A stretch of 64,000 bases of DNA from Streptococcus mitis (GCF_946190375.1 NZ_CAMIAF010000012.1:16319-80318); one strand, 5' to 3'; counted from the stretch's first letter, positions 50,427 through 60,407 are shown. The notes: generated from the letters alone by a model not told the origin. A program made the numbers and translations.

Positions 50427-50530
50427 GTTTTCCTCCTTGATAGAGTTCTCTTTTTTATTTTATCACATTCTAGGGGATTTTGCACTTGCATTGCTGGGGG
50501 AGTGGTGGCTTTGTTACTTGAAAAATATAC

Positions 50531-50573
50531 AAAAACCGAGACGAAGTCTTAAACTCTTAGTCTCGGTTTTGAT
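50531..50573 (-). terminator. Terminator of the 81-residue protein gene
   Basis: A perfect 11-bp stem (50532-50542 with 50560-50570); read on the minus strand it is followed by a T-rich tract. Confidence 0.82.
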
Positions 50574-50595
50574 ATTTCTTAAAGAATAGCTAGAT

Positions 50596-50841
50596 TTATT
50601 TTAATTGATCTGTAATGTCTTTTGATAGCAACATTCCCAGATGATAAGTTTTATTGATGTAAGCAATGACATCATTGATATTTTCAGTCGTTTGAATTTT
50701 CTCTCTGATGTCAGCCCTAAATGTTTCATCCTTCAAAAGTTGTTCTTGGTAGAGCCTTTGCAGTCTCTCCTTCTCGTACTTATTGAGCAGAAAAAGGAAA
50801 ACCAAGCTAATCACAACGAGGATATAAGCATATTGGCTCAT
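50596..50841 (-). CDS. Small membrane-anchored protein of unknown function
   Basis: An 81-residue protein with one N-terminal hydrophobic segment (YAYILVVISLVFLFLLN, residues 4-20), followed by a charged helical domain (KYEKERLQRLYQEQLLKDET) and a short C-terminal region. A GGGAGAT site precedes the ATG. It is monocistronic with its own terminator. I do not recognise the family; the topology suggests a membrane-tethered cytoplasmic helix. Confidence 0.65.
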   Translation of the reverse strand: MSQYAYILVVISLVFLFLLNKYEKERLQRLYQEQLLKDETFRADIREKIQTTENINDVIAYINKTYHLGMLLSKDITDQLK

Positions 50842-50910
50842 AGGAAATCTCCCTGTATGATAAAGAAGTAGTAGTGAGTAAATCGATAATATTTATGTCC
50901 CAGAACTAGT

Positions 50911-51008
50911 GAAGCGCCTAGCCAAATACCTGATAGGATTTGGCGTTAGTTACTTAGATTGCTTTGCAATCAAGTAACTTTGGCGATTTACATCTTCTCA
51001 GGCGCTTC
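50911..51008. other. Multi-helix RNA-like element at the argS 3' end
   Basis: Outer arms GAAGCGCCT (50911-50919) and AGGCGCTTC (51000-51008, within argS) enclose two strong hairpins: GCCAAAT/ATTTGGC, and AGTTACTT-GATTGC with GCAATC-AAGTAACT. No T-run terminator follows. It may be a 3'-end stabilising structure or a repeat-derived element. Confidence 0.5.
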
Positions 51009-52679
51009 TACTCCAAGCAAGCGAAGTGCTTCTTTGAGAACGACTGCGGTTGCGTAGCTGAGGGCTAGACGGCTGTCGCGCTCAGGATTTTCGTCTAGGA
51101 TACGTGTATGTGCATAGTATTTGTTAAAGGCTTGAGCCAGGCTAATTGCAAATTTAGCAATAATAGAAGGTTCAAAGTTATCTGCCGCACGGTTGATAAT
51201 ACGTGGGAAGTCTTGGATGAGTTTGATGATTTCCCAGCTTTCAGCATCATTCAAGCTATAGTTGCCGGCTGTTTCTGGTTTGAAATCTGCTTTGCGTAAG
51301 ATCGATTGGATACGAGCGTAGGCGTATTGAACGTAAGGTCCAGTTTCTCCCTCGAAGGACACCATAGCCTCTAGGTCGAAGTCATATCCATTTGTACGAT
51401 CGGTCTTGAGGTCATAGAATTTAATGGCTCCAACCCCAACAGCATGTGCTACCTGGTCTTTATTTTCCAGTTCAGGATTTTTTGCTTCGATTTGGGCTTT
51501 GGCACGGCTAACAGCCTCTGCAACTGTAGGCTCTAACAAGATGACATTCCCTTTACGGGTAGAGAGTTTTTTCCCTTCTTTTGTAACCAAACCAAAAGGA
51601 ACGTGAGTAATGTCGTCACTCCAATCGTAGCCCATCTCTTGCAAGACAGCTTTGAGCTGTTTAAAGTGGGCAGATTGCTCTTGACCAACGACGTAGATAG
51701 ATTTAGCAAATTGGTATTCGTTTTTACGGTAAAGGGCTGCAGCCAAGTCACGAGTGATATAGAGAGTTGCACCATCCGATTTCTTGATAAGGGCTGGATG
51801 TTCAATTCCATATTTCTCAAGATTGACAACTTGGGCACCTTCTGATTCAACCAGAAGGCCTTTTTCAGAAAGAATGTCTACAACTGCATCCATCTTATCG
51901 TTGTAGAAGGCTTCTCCATTGTAGCTGTCAAATTCGACTTGTAATTCATTGTAAAGACGGTTAAATTCCACCAAACTTTCATCACGGAACCATTGCCAAA
52001 GTGCGAGAGCTTCCTCGTCTCCATTTTCAAGTTTACGGAACCATTCGCGTGCTTCTTCATCCAAGCTAGGGTCATTTTCAGCTTCAGCGTTGATGCGGAC
52101 ATAGAGTTTAAGAAGTTCATCAATTGGATGAGCTTTTACAGCTTCTTCGTCACCCCATTTTTTGTAGGCAACAATCAGCATCCCAAACTGTTTACCCCAG
52201 TCTCCCAAATGGTTGACCTTGACTGTTTGATAACCGATTTTTTGGAAAATATGTGATAAGCTATCTCCGATGACAGTTGAGCGCAGGTGACCAATAGAGA
52301 ATGGCTTAGCGATATTTGGACTAGACATGTCGATAACAACATTTTCTTGTTTACCAATATGTTGGTCAGCATAGTGTTCTTTTTCAGTGATAACAGCTTG
52401 CAATACTTGAGCAGAGATGGCAGATTTATCAAGGAAAAAGTTAACGTAAGGTCCTGTTGCGACAACCTTTTCAAAGGCTTGGCTATTAATTTTTTCAGCC
52501 AGTTCTGCCGCAATCATTTGAGGTGCTTTACGTTCGACTTTTGCAAGAGAAAAAGCAGGGAAAGCAATGTCTCCCATTTCTGAGTTTTTAGGGGTTTCCA
52601 GTAAATTTAAAATAGCCTCTTGGTCCAGGCTATCAATGACGCTAGCCAATTCGCTAGCAATCAATTCTTTTGTATTCAT
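50988..52679 (-). CDS. argS: Arginyl-tRNA synthetase
   Basis: A 563-residue class I synthetase. The HIGH equivalent is in [20 protein letters not shown] near residue 120, and a KMSKS-like KLSTRKGN lies near residue 367. The C-terminal anticodon domain contains [18 protein letters not shown] and ends EAPEKM. It is divergent from argR, and AGGAGCTCTTA precedes the ATG. The 3' end overlaps a strongly structured element. Confidence 0.95.
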   Translation of the reverse strand: MNTKELIASELASVIDSLDQEAILNLLETPKNSEMGDIAFPAFSLAKVERKAPQMIAAELAEKINSQAFEKVVATGPYVNFFLDKSAISAQVLQAVITEKEHYADQHIGKQENVVIDMSSPNIAKPFSIGHLRSTVIGDSLSHIFQKIGYQTVKVNHLGDWGKQFGMLIVAYKKWGDEEAVKAHPIDELLKLYVRINAEAENDPSLDEEAREWFRKLENGDEEALALWQWFRDESLVEFNRLYNELQVEFDSYNGEAFYNDKMDAVVDILSEKGLLVESEGAQVVNLEKYGIEHPALIKKSDGATLYITRDLAAALYRKNEYQFAKSIYVVGQEQSAHFKQLKAVLQEMGYDWSDDITHVPFGLVTKEGKKLSTRKGNVILLEPTVAEAVSRAKAQIEAKNPELENKDQVAHAVGVGAIKFYDLKTDRTNGYDFDLEAMVSFEGETGPYVQYAYARIQSILRKADFKPETAGNYSLNDAESWEIIKLIQDFPRIINRAADNFEPSIIAKFAISLAQAFNKYYAHTRILDENPERDSRLALSYATAVVLKEALRLLGVEAPEKM

Positions 52680-52743
52680 TAAGAGCTCCTTTTTGGACTT
52701 TTCTACTATTTTATCACAATTTTAAAGAAAGAAGAAAAAATTT

Positions 52744-52771
52744 TTGAAATCTCCTATTTTTTTGGTATAAT
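52744..52771 (+). promoter_or_regulatory. argR promoter with direct repeats
   Basis: The -35 TTGAAA (52744-52749), 16 bp, extended -10 TGGTATAAT (TATAAT at 52766-52771). Immediately downstream are two 12-nt-spaced copies of ATAGTTATAAA (52772 and 52784) and an AAATATTCA half-site resembling an ARG box, possibly for autoregulation. Confidence 0.68.
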
Positions 52772-52814
52772 ATAGTTATAAAAATAGTTATAAATATTCA
52801 CATAAGAGGATTTT

Positions 52815-53261
52815 ATGAGAAAAAGAGATCGTCATCAGTTAATAAAAAAAATGATTACTGAGGAGAAATTAAGTACACAAAAAGAAATTCAAGATCGGTT
52901 AGAGGCGCATAATGTCTTTGTGACGCAGACAACCTTGTCTCGTGATTTGCGCGAAATCGGCTTGACCAAGGTCAAGAAAAATGATATGGTGTATTATGTA
53001 CTAGCAAATGAGACAGAAAAGATTGATTTGGTGGAATTTTTGTCTCATCATTTAGAAGGTGTTGCAAGAGCAGAGTTTACCTTGGTGCTTCATACCAAAT
53101 TGGGAGAAGCCTCTGTTTTGGCAAATATTGTAGATGCAAACAAGGATGAATGGATTTTAGGAACAGTTGCTGGTGCCAATACCTTATTGGTCATTTGTCG
53201 AGACCAGCACGTTGCCAAACTCATGGAAGATCGTTTGCTAGATTTGATGAAAGATAAGTAA
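52815..53261 (+). CDS. argR: ArgR-family arginine regulator
   Basis: A 148-residue protein with an N-terminal winged helix (RKRDRHQLIKKMI..., residues 2-70, with VTQTTLSRDLREIGLTKVKK) and a C-terminal hexamerisation/arginine-binding domain. The usual arginine-contact motif GT(I/V)AGDDT reads GTVAGANT here (near residue 118), so both aspartates are missing. Arginine binding may be weak or lost, as in lactic acid bacteria where ArgR and AhrC paralogs act together. It lies 50 nt before mutS, separated by a hairpin. Confidence 0.88.
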   Translation: MRKRDRHQLIKKMITEEKLSTQKEIQDRLEAHNVFVTQTTLSRDLREIGLTKVKKNDMVYYVLANETEKIDLVEFLSHHLEGVARAEFTLVLHTKLGEASVLANIVDANKDEWILGTVAGANTLLVICRDQHVAKLMEDRLLDLMKDK

Positions 53262-53263
53262 GG

Positions 53264-53294
53264 TCTTGAGAGTTGCTCTCAAGACTTATTTTTG
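53264..53294 (+). terminator. Terminator between argR and mutS
   Basis: A perfect 10-bp stem (GTCTTGAGAG with CTCTCAAGAC) with a 3-nt loop and T-rich tail. mutS must then use readthrough or its own start site. Confidence 0.8.
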
Positions 53295-53311
53295 ACAAGG
53301 AGAGATGTACA

Positions 53312-55846
53312 ATGGCGACAGAAAAGCTATCACCTGGCATGCAACAGTATGTGGATATTAAAAAGCAATATCCAGATGCTTTTTTGCTCTTTCGGATGGG
53401 TGATTTTTATGAATTATTTTATGAGGATGCGGTCAATGCTGCGCAGATTCTGGAAATTTCCTTAACGAGTCGCAACAAGAATGCGGACAATCCGATTCCT
53501 ATGGCGGGGGTTCCCTATCATTCTGCCCAACAGTATATCGATGTCTTGATTGAGCAGGGTTATAAGGTGGCTATCGCAGAGCAGATGGAAGATCCTAAAC
53601 AAGCGGTTGGGGTTGTTAAACGAGAGGTTGTTCAGGTCATTACACCCGGGACAGTAGTCGATAGCACTAAGCCGGACAGTCAGAACAATTTCTTGGTAGC
53701 CGTAGATCGTGATGGCAGTCGATTTGGGTTAGCATACATGGATCTGGTGACCGGTGACTTTTATGTGACAGGTCTATTGGATTTCACGCTGGTTTGTGGG
53801 GAAATTCGTAATCTCAAGGCTCGAGAAGTGGTGCTGGGTTATGATTTGTCTGATGCAGAAGAACAGATTCTCAGTCGCCAGATGAATTTGGTGCTTTCCT
53901 ATGAAAAAGAAGGATTTGAGGACCTTCATTTACTGGATCCACGATTGGCAACTGTGGAGCAATCGGCATCTAGTAAGCTCCTCCAGTATGTTCATCGGAC
54001 CCAGATGCGGGAATTGAACCACCTCAAACCTGTTATCCGCTATGAAATCAAAGATTACTTGCAGATGGATTATGCGACTAAGGCTAGTCTGGATTTGGTT
54101 GAGAATACCCGTTCAGGCAAGAAGCAAGGCAGTCTTTTCTGGATTTTAGATGAAACCAAAACAGCTATGGGAATGCGTCTCTTGCGTTCTTGGATTCATC
54201 GTCCTTTGATTGATAAGGAACGGATCATCCAACGTCAAGAAGTGGTGCAGGTCTTTCTCGACCATTTCTTTGAGCGTAGTGATTTGACAGACAGTCTCAA
54301 GGGTGTTTATGACATTGAGCGCTTGGCTAGTCGTGTTTCTTTTGGCAAAACCAATCCCAAGGATCTCTTGCAGTTGGCGACTACCTTGTCTAGTGTGCCA
54401 CGGATTCGTGCGATTTTAGAAGGGATGGAGCAACCTGCTCTAGCCTATCTCATCGCACAACTGGATGGAATTCCTGAGTTGGAGAGTTTGATTAGCGCAG
54501 CGATTGCTCCTGAAGCTCCCCATGTGATTACGGAAGGTGGCATTATCCGCACTGGATTTGATGAAACCTTAGACAAGTACCGTCGTGTGCTCAGAGAAGG
54601 GACTGGCTGGATTGCTGAAATTGAAGCAAAGGAGCGAGAAAACTCTGGCATCAGCACGCTTAAGATTGATTATAATAAAAAGGATGGCTACTATTTCCAT
54701 GTGACCAATTCGCAACTGGGAAATGTGCCTGCTCACTTTTTCCGCAAGGCGACGCTGAAAAACTCGGAACGTTTTGGAACCGAAGAATTAGCCCGTATCG
54801 AGGGAGATATGCTGGAGGCGCGTGAGAAGTCAGCCAACCTAGAGTACGAAATCTTTATGCGTATTCGTGAGGGAGTCAGCAAGTATATCCAGCGTTTGCA
54901 GGCTCTAGCTCAAGGAATTGCGACAGTTGATGTCTTGCAAAGTCTGGCGGTTGTGGCTGAAACCCAGCATTTGATTCGACCTGAGTTTGGAGATGATTCG
55001 CGGATTGATATCCAGAAAGGGCGCCATGCTGTCGTTGAAAAGGTCATGGGGGCTCAGACCTATATTCCAAATACGATTCAGATGGCAGAAGATACCAGTA
55101 TTCAACTGATTACAGGGCCCAACATGAGTGGGAAGTCAACCTATATGCGTCAGTTAGCCATGACGGCAGTTATGGCCCAGTTGGGTTCTTATGTGCCAGC
55201 AGAAAGTGCCCATTTACCGATTTTTGATGCAATTTTTACCCGTATCGGAGCAGCCGATGACTTGGTTTCAGGTCAATCAACCTTTATGGTGGAGATGATG
55301 GAGGCCAACAATGCCATTTCGCATGCGACTAAGAATTCTTTGATTCTCTTTGATGAGTTGGGACGGGGAACCGCGACTTATGATGGGATGGCTCTTGCCC
55401 ACTCCATCATCGAATACATCCATGAGCACATCGGAGCCAAGACCCTCTTTGCGACCCACTACCATGAGTTGACTAGTCTGGAGTCTAGCTTGGAACACTT
55501 GGTCAATGTCCACGTGGCAACTTTGGAGCAGGATGGGCAGGTCACCTTCCTTCACAAGATTGAACCAGGGCCAGCTGATAAATCCTACGGTATCCATGTT
55601 GCCAAGATTGCTGGTTTGCCAGCAGACCTTTTAGCAAGGGCGGATAAGATTTTGACTCAGTTAGAGAATCAAGGGACAGAAAGTCCTGCTCCCATGAGAC
55701 AAACAAGTGCCGTCACTGAACAGATTTCACTCTTTGATACGGCAGAAGAAAACCCTATTCTAGCAGAATTAGCTAAATTGGACATTTACAACATGACACC
55801 TATGCAGGCTATGAATGTCTTGGTCGAGTTAAAACAAAAATTATAA
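53312..55846 (+). CDS. mutS: DNA mismatch repair protein MutS (HexA)
   Basis: An 844-residue mismatch-recognition ATPase (the length I recall for pneumococcal HexA). The N-terminal mismatch-binding domain carries the Phe-x-Glu motif in [14 protein letters not shown] (about residues 28-41). Walker A is [14 protein letters not shown] near residue 602, and the Walker B/signature segment [16 protein letters not shown] is near residue 678. AAGGAGAG and the conserved [13 protein letters not shown] start support ATG 53312 rather than the longer frame from 53273. In streptococci Hex repair limits recombination and mutation. Confidence 0.95.
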   Translation: MATEKLSPGMQQYVDIKKQYPDAFLLFRMGDFYELFYEDAVNAAQILEISLTSRNKNADNPIPMAGVPYHSAQQYIDVLIEQGYKVAIAEQMEDPKQAVGVVKREVVQVITPGTVVDSTKPDSQNNFLVAVDRDGSRFGLAYMDLVTGDFYVTGLLDFTLVCGEIRNLKAREVVLGYDLSDAEEQILSRQMNLVLSYEKEGFEDLHLLDPRLATVEQSASSKLLQYVHRTQMRELNHLKPVIRYEIKDYLQMDYATKASLDLVENTRSGKKQGSLFWILDETKTAMGMRLLRSWIHRPLIDKERIIQRQEVVQVFLDHFFERSDLTDSLKGVYDIERLASRVSFGKTNPKDLLQLATTLSSVPRIRAILEGMEQPALAYLIAQLDGIPELESLISAAIAPEAPHVITEGGIIRTGFDETLDKYRRVLREGTGWIAEIEAKERENSGISTLKIDYNKKDGYYFHVTNSQLGNVPAHFFRKATLKNSERFGTEELARIEGDMLEAREKSANLEYEIFMRIREGVSKYIQRLQALAQGIATVDVLQSLAVVAETQHLIRPEFGDDSRIDIQKGRHAVVEKVMGAQTYIPNTIQMAEDTSIQLITGPNMSGKSTYMRQLAMTAVMAQLGSYVPAESAHLPIFDAIFTRIGAADDLVSGQSTFMVEMMEANNAISHATKNSLILFDELGRGTATYDGMALAHSIIEYIHEHIGAKTLFATHYHELTSLESSLEHLVNVHVATLEQDGQVTFLHKIEPGPADKSYGIHVAKIAGLPADLLARADKILTQLENQGTESPAPMRQTSAVTEQISLFDTAEENPILAELAKLDIYNMTPMQAMNVLVELKQKL

Positions 55847-55889
55847 AGAATGAATTACTTGTCATTCTAGCTATATCAAGGAGACTTCT

Positions 55890-55918
55890 TTGACAATCCC
55901 TCACTTTTTTGCTAGAAT
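55890..55918 (+). promoter_or_regulatory. patA promoter
   Basis: The -35 TTGACA (55890-55895), 17 bp, extended -10 TGCTAGAAT (TAGAAT at 55913-55918). A near-consensus promoter that fires directly into a terminator. Confidence 0.82.
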
Positions 55919-55935
55919 AACATCACACAAACAGA

Positions 55936-55980
55936 ATGAAAAGGAGCTGACGCATTGTCGCTCCCTTTTGTCTATTTTTT
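55936..55980 (+). terminator. Transcriptional attenuator in the patAB leader
   Basis: AAAAGGAGC-GAC pairs with GTC-GCT-CCCTTTT (two small bulges; 55939-55969), followed by a U-rich tract ending right at the patA ribosome-binding site. In S. pneumoniae disruption of an attenuator in front of patA raises patAB expression and fluoroquinolone efflux (established). A possible 4-codon frame ATG-AAA-AGG-AGC-TGA (55936-55950) overlaps the left arm. Confidence 0.78.
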
Positions 55981-55991
55981 AAGGAGAAAGT

Positions 55992-57698
55992 ATGCTGATT
56001 CAGAAAATAAAAACCTACAAATGGCAGACCTTAGCTTCGCTCCTGATGACAGGCTTGATGGTTGCTAGTTCACTTCTGCAACCGCGTTATTTGCAGGAAG
56101 TCTTAGACGCCCTCCTTGCTGGAAAATATGAAGCCATTTATAGTATCGGGGCTTGGTTGATTGGTGTGGCCGTGGTCGGTCTGGTTGCTGGTGGGCTCAA
56201 TGTTGTCCTCGCAGCCTATATTGCTCAAGGAGTTTCATCTGACCTTCGAGAGGATGCCTTCCGTAAAATCCAAACCTTTTCTTATGCCAATATTGAACAA
56301 TTTAATGCGGGAAATCTAGTCGTTCGAATGACAAATGATATCAACCAGATTCAGAACGTGGTCATGATGACCTTCCAGATTCTTTTCAGACTTCCCCTCT
56401 TGTTCATCGGTTCGTTTATCTTGGCGGTTCAAACTTTACCTTCTCTGTGGTGGGTGATTGTTCTCATGGTAGTCTTGATTTTTGGTTTGACTGCTGCCAT
56501 GATGGGTATGATGGGGCCTCGTTTTGCCAAGTTTCAAACCCTTCTTGAGCGCATCAATGCCATTGCCAAGGAAAATCTGCGTGGCGTTCGCGTGGTCAAG
56601 TCCTTTGTCCAAGAAAAAGAACAGTTTGCCAAATTTACGGAGGTTTCAGATGAGCTTCTCGGTCAAAATCTTTACATTGGTTATGCCTTTTCAGTAGTGG
56701 AACCCTTTATGATGTTGGTCGGTTATGGGGCGGTATTCCTCTCTATTTGGTTAGTTGCAGGGATGGTTCAGTCGGATCCGTCAGTTGTTGGCTCCATTGC
56801 TTCCTTTGTCAATTACCTAAGCCAGATTATCTTTACCATTGTTATGGTTGGATTTTTGGGAAATTCTGTCAGTCGTGCCATGATCTCTATGCGTCGTATT
56901 CGAGAAATTCTTGACGCAGAGCCAGCCATGACCTTCAAGGATGTCCCAGATGAAGAGTTGGTCGGCAGTCTTAGCTTTGAAAATGTGACCTTTACCTATC
57001 CAATGGACAAGGAACCAATGCTGAAAGATGTGACCTTTACTATCGAACATGGTCAAATGGTTGGTGTAGTTGGAGCAACTGGTGCAGGAAAATCAACCTT
57101 AGCTCAATTGATTCCACGTCTCTTTGATCCACAGGAGGGGGCTATCAAAATCGGTGGCAAGGATATTCGAGAAGTGAGTGAAGGAACCCTGCGTAAAACA
57201 GTTTCTATCGTTCTCCAACGTGCCATTCTCTTTAGTGGAACGATTGCAGATAACTTGAGACAGGGTAAGGGAGATGCTACTCTATTTGAAATGGAACGCG
57301 CAGCCAATATTGCCCAGGCTAGTGAATTCATTCATCGTATGGAGAAAACCTTTGAAAGTCCAGTTGAGGAACGGGGAACCAACTTCTCTGGTGGGCAAAA
57401 GCAACGGATGTCGATTGCTCGAGGGATTGTCAGCAATCCACGTATTCTGATTTTTGACGATTCAACCTCAGCCTTGGATGCCAAGTCAGAGCGCTTGGTC
57501 CAAGAAGCCTTGGATAAGGACTTGAAGGGGACGACAACCATTATTATTGCTCAAAAGATTAGCTCGGTTGTTCATGCAGATAAAATCTTGGTTCTAGACC
57601 AAGGACGATTGATTGGTCAAGGTACGCATGCAGACTTGGTTGCCAATAATGCTGTTTACCGTGAAATCTACGAAACACAGAAAGGAAAGGAGGAGTAA
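55992..57698 (+). CDS. patA: Heterodimeric ABC multidrug exporter subunit PatA
   Basis: A 568-residue half-transporter with six membrane helices (about residues 15-300) and a C-terminal ATPase: Walker A GATGAGKST near residue 363, signature FSGGQKQRMSIARG near 467, Walker B ILIFDDSTSALD near 489. The residue after the Walker B Asp is Asp instead of the usual catalytic Glu, a mark of the degenerate site in heterodimeric exporters. With PatB it exports fluoroquinolones and dyes in S. pneumoniae. Expression is gated by the upstream attenuator. Confidence 0.9.
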   Translation: MLIQKIKTYKWQTLASLLMTGLMVASSLLQPRYLQEVLDALLAGKYEAIYSIGAWLIGVAVVGLVAGGLNVVLAAYIAQGVSSDLREDAFRKIQTFSYANIEQFNAGNLVVRMTNDINQIQNVVMMTFQILFRLPLLFIGSFILAVQTLPSLWWVIVLMVVLIFGLTAAMMGMMGPRFAKFQTLLERINAIAKENLRGVRVVKSFVQEKEQFAKFTEVSDELLGQNLYIGYAFSVVEPFMMLVGYGAVFLSIWLVAGMVQSDPSVVGSIASFVNYLSQIIFTIVMVGFLGNSVSRAMISMRRIREILDAEPAMTFKDVPDEELVGSLSFENVTFTYPMDKEPMLKDVTFTIEHGQMVGVVGATGAGKSTLAQLIPRLFDPQEGAIKIGGKDIREVSEGTLRKTVSIVLQRAILFSGTIADNLRQGKGDATLFEMERAANIAQASEFIHRMEKTFESPVEERGTNFSGGQKQRMSIARGIVSNPRILIFDDSTSALDAKSERLVQEALDKDLKGTTTIIIAQKISSVVHADKILVLDQGRLIGQGTHADLVANNAVYREIYETQKGKEE

Positions 57699-57699
57699 A

Positions 57700-59466
57700 A
57701 TGAAGACAGTTCAATTTTTTTGGAATTATTTTAAAGTCTATAAGCTATCATTTGTAGTTGTTATCCTGATGATTGTTTTAGCAACTCTTGCCCAAGCTCT
57801 CTTTCCGGTCTTTTCTGGACAAGCAGTGACGCAGCTAGCTAATTTAGTTCAAGCTTATAAAGATGGCAATCCAGAACTTGTTTGGCAAAGCCTATCAGGA
57901 ATCATGGTCAATCTTGGTCTGCTAGTTTTGGTTCTATTTATCTCCAGTGTCATATACATGTGTCTCATGACGCGCGTGATTGCAGAGTCGACCAACGAGA
58001 TGCGCAAAGGCCTCTTTGGTAAGCTTGCTCGTTTGACGGTTTCTTTCTTTGACCGCCGACAAGATGGTGATATCTTGTCTCGTTTTACTAGTGATTTGGA
58101 TAATATCCTCCAAGCCTTTAACGAAAGTTTGATTCAGGTCATGAGCAATATTGTTTTATATATCGGTCTGATTCTTGTCATGTTTTCGAGAAATGTGACG
58201 CTGGCCCTCATCACCATTGCCAGCACACCAGTGGCCTTCCTTATGCTGATTTTCATCGTGAAAATGGCGCGCAAATACACCAATCTCCAGCAGAAAGAGG
58301 TAGGGAAACTCAACGCCTATATGGATGAGAGTATCTCAGGCCAAAAAGCCGTGATTGTCCAAGGAATTCAAGAGGATATGATGGCAGGATTTCTTGAGCA
58401 AAATGAGCGCGTGCGCAAGGCAACCTTTAAAGGAAGAATGTTCTCAGGGATTCTTTTCCCTGTCATGAATGGGATGAGTCTGGTTAATACAGCTGTCGTC
58501 ATCTTTGCTGGTTCAGCTGTACTGTTGAATGATAAGACTATTGAAACAAGTACAGCCCTAGGTTTGATTGTTATGTTTGCCCAATTTTCACAGCAGTACT
58601 ACCAGCCTATTATCCAAGTTGCAGCTAGTTGGGGAAGTCTTCAGTTGGCCTTTACAGGTGCTGAACGGATTCAGGAAATGTTTGACGCAGAGGAAGAAAT
58701 TCGTCCTGAAAAGGCTCCGACCTTTACTAAGTTGCAAGAAGGTGTTGAAATCAGTCATATTGATTTTTCATACTTGCCTGATAAACCTATTTTGAAAGAT
58801 GTCAGCATTTCTGCCCCTAAAGGCCAGATGACAGCAGTTGTTGGTCCGACAGGGTCAGGGAAAACGACTATTATGAACCTCATCAATCGCTTTTATGATG
58901 TTGATGCTGGTGGTATTTATTTTGACGGCAAAGACATTCGTGACTATGATTTAGATAGTCTTAGAAGCAAGGTGGGAATCGTCTTGCAAGATTCAGTCTT
59001 ATTTAGTGGAACCATTCGAGACAATATCCGTTTTGGTGTGCCAGATGCTAGTCAGGAAATGATTGAGGCAGCAGCCAAGGCAACCCATATTCACGACTAT
59101 ATCGAAAGTTTGCCTGATAAATACGATACTCTTATAGATGATGACCAGAGCATCTTCTCGACAGGACAAAAGCAATTGATTTCTATCGCTCGAACCCTGA
59201 TGACAGATCCAGAAGTTCTCATTCTAGATGAAGCCACTTCGAACGTAGATACGGTGACAGAAAGCAAGATTCAGCATGCCATGGAGGCGGTTGTAGCAGG
59301 CAGAACTAGTTTCGTTATTGCCCATCGTTTGAAGACCATCCTCAATGCAGACCAGATTATTGTCCTCAAAGATGGAGAAGTCATTGAACGTGGTAACCAC
59401 CATGAACTCTTGAAGTTAGGTGGATTTTACTCAGAACTCTATCACAATCAATTTGTTTTTGAATAA
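57700..59466 (+). CDS. patB: Heterodimeric ABC multidrug exporter subunit PatB
   Basis: A 588-residue half-transporter with six membrane helices and a C-terminal ATPase: Walker A GPTGSGKTT near residue 385, Walker B VLILDEATSNVD near 507 with the normal Glu, and a signature reading FSTGQKQLI instead of SGGQ. Its altered signature and PatA's altered Walker B fall in the same composite site. AAAGGAGGAG precedes ATG 57700, 1 nt after the patA stop; the longer frame inside patA is not used. It is followed by a terminator. Confidence 0.9.
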   Translation: MKTVQFFWNYFKVYKLSFVVVILMIVLATLAQALFPVFSGQAVTQLANLVQAYKDGNPELVWQSLSGIMVNLGLLVLVLFISSVIYMCLMTRVIAESTNEMRKGLFGKLARLTVSFFDRRQDGDILSRFTSDLDNILQAFNESLIQVMSNIVLYIGLILVMFSRNVTLALITIASTPVAFLMLIFIVKMARKYTNLQQKEVGKLNAYMDESISGQKAVIVQGIQEDMMAGFLEQNERVRKATFKGRMFSGILFPVMNGMSLVNTAVVIFAGSAVLLNDKTIETSTALGLIVMFAQFSQQYYQPIIQVAASWGSLQLAFTGAERIQEMFDAEEEIRPEKAPTFTKLQEGVEISHIDFSYLPDKPILKDVSISAPKGQMTAVVGPTGSGKTTIMNLINRFYDVDAGGIYFDGKDIRDYDLDSLRSKVGIVLQDSVLFSGTIRDNIRFGVPDASQEMIEAAAKATHIHDYIESLPDKYDTLIDDDQSIFSTGQKQLISIARTLMTDPEVLILDEATSNVDTVTESKIQHAMEAVVAGRTSFVIAHRLKTILNADQIIVLKDGEVIERGNHHELLKLGGFYSELYHNQFVFE

Positions 59467-59467
59467 G

Positions 59468-59500
59468 AAAAAAGTTGTCCTATTCGGGCAGCTTTTTCTT
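59468..59500 (+). terminator. patAB terminator
   Basis: A stem AAAAAGTTGTCC with GGGCAGCTTTTT (two G-T pairs) and a T-rich tail immediately after the patB stop. Confidence 0.78.
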
Positions 59501-59604
59501 GTCCATAAAAAATTTTTATCACGGCCTTTAAAAAAACATATTAGACGAAAGTCATTTTGAGTGATATGATAGGAGTATGGTTAATATTCGAAAGGAGAGA
59601 CATC

Positions 59605-60294
59605 ATGGCTAGAACGGTTGTAGGAGTTGCTGCAAATCTATGTCCCGTAGACGCAGAAGGCAAAAACATTCATTCATCTGTATCTTGTAGATTTGCAGAG
59701 AGCATTCGTCAAGTCGGTGGTCTCCCTTTAGTTATTCCTGTCGGTGATGAATCAGTTGTACGCGATTATGTGGAAATGATTGACAAGCTTATTTTGACAG
59801 GCGGTCAAAATGTCCATCCTCAGTTTTATGGAGAGAAAAAGACTATCGAGAGTGATGATTACAATCTAGTACGTGATGAGTTTGAACTGGCTCTCTTGAA
59901 GGAAGCTCTCCGCCAGAATAAACCAATTATGGCAATCTGCCGTGGTGTCCAACTTGTCAATGTTGCCTTTGGCGGCACCCTCAATCAAGAAATCGAAGGT
60001 CACTGGCAAGGACTACCTTTCGGAACATCTCACTCTATTGAGACGGTAGAAGGAAGCGTAGTAGCTAAGCTATTTGGAAAAGAAAGTCAGGTCAATTCTG
60101 TCCATCGTCAAAGCATTAAAGATTTGGCACCTAATTTCCGTGTAACTGCTATTGATCCAAGAGACCAGACCATTGAAGCGATTGAGTCTATCGACGAACA
60201 TCGCATTATTGGTTTACAGTGGCATCCAGAGTTTCTGGTTAATGAAGAAGATGGCAATTTAGAATTATTTGAGTATTTATTGAATGAACTGTAA
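59605..60294 (+). CDS. Gamma-glutamyl-gamma-aminobutyrate hydrolase family protein (peptidase C26)
   Basis: A 229-residue class I glutamine amidotransferase-like hydrolase. The catalytic Cys is in MAICRGVQLVNVAFGG (nucleophile elbow, near residue 111), and the His-Glu pair is in IGLQWHPEF near residue 209. Another conserved stretch is LILTGGQNVHP near residue 62. Related enzymes (PuuD) cleave gamma-glutamyl bonds. There is no puu gene nearby, so the true substrate is unknown. GAAAGGAGAG precedes ATG 59605; it is monocistronic. Confidence 0.85.
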   Translation: MARTVVGVAANLCPVDAEGKNIHSSVSCRFAESIRQVGGLPLVIPVGDESVVRDYVEMIDKLILTGGQNVHPQFYGEKKTIESDDYNLVRDEFELALLKEALRQNKPIMAICRGVQLVNVAFGGTLNQEIEGHWQGLPFGTSHSIETVEGSVVAKLFGKESQVNSVHRQSIKDLAPNFRVTAIDPRDQTIEAIESIDEHRIIGLQWHPEFLVNEEDGNLELFEYLLNEL

Positions 60295-60330
60295 CGACTG
60301 GGACATCTGGTCGTTCTTTATTTTATTTTT
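60292..60330 (+). terminator. Terminator after the C26 hydrolase gene
   Basis: A stem AACGAC/GTCGTT with an 11-nt loop, followed by a long T-rich tract. Confidence 0.75.
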
Positions 60331-60357
60331 TCAAAATTTTTGGAATGTAGCATTTTT

Positions 60358-60370
60358 ACGCAAACGTTTG
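60358..60370. promoter_or_regulatory. LacI-type operator upstream of pgi
   Basis: ACGCAAACGTTTG carries the CAAACGTTTG palindrome of the malQ operator, 37 bp upstream of the pgi -35 box. It is a candidate MalR or CcpA site. A second cre-like sequence (GGTAAGCGTTATGA, 60422-60435) overlaps the -10 region. Confidence 0.6.
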
Positions 60371-60407
60371 AATTCTGATAAAAATTGGAGAAATTCGACA
60401 AAAAAAC

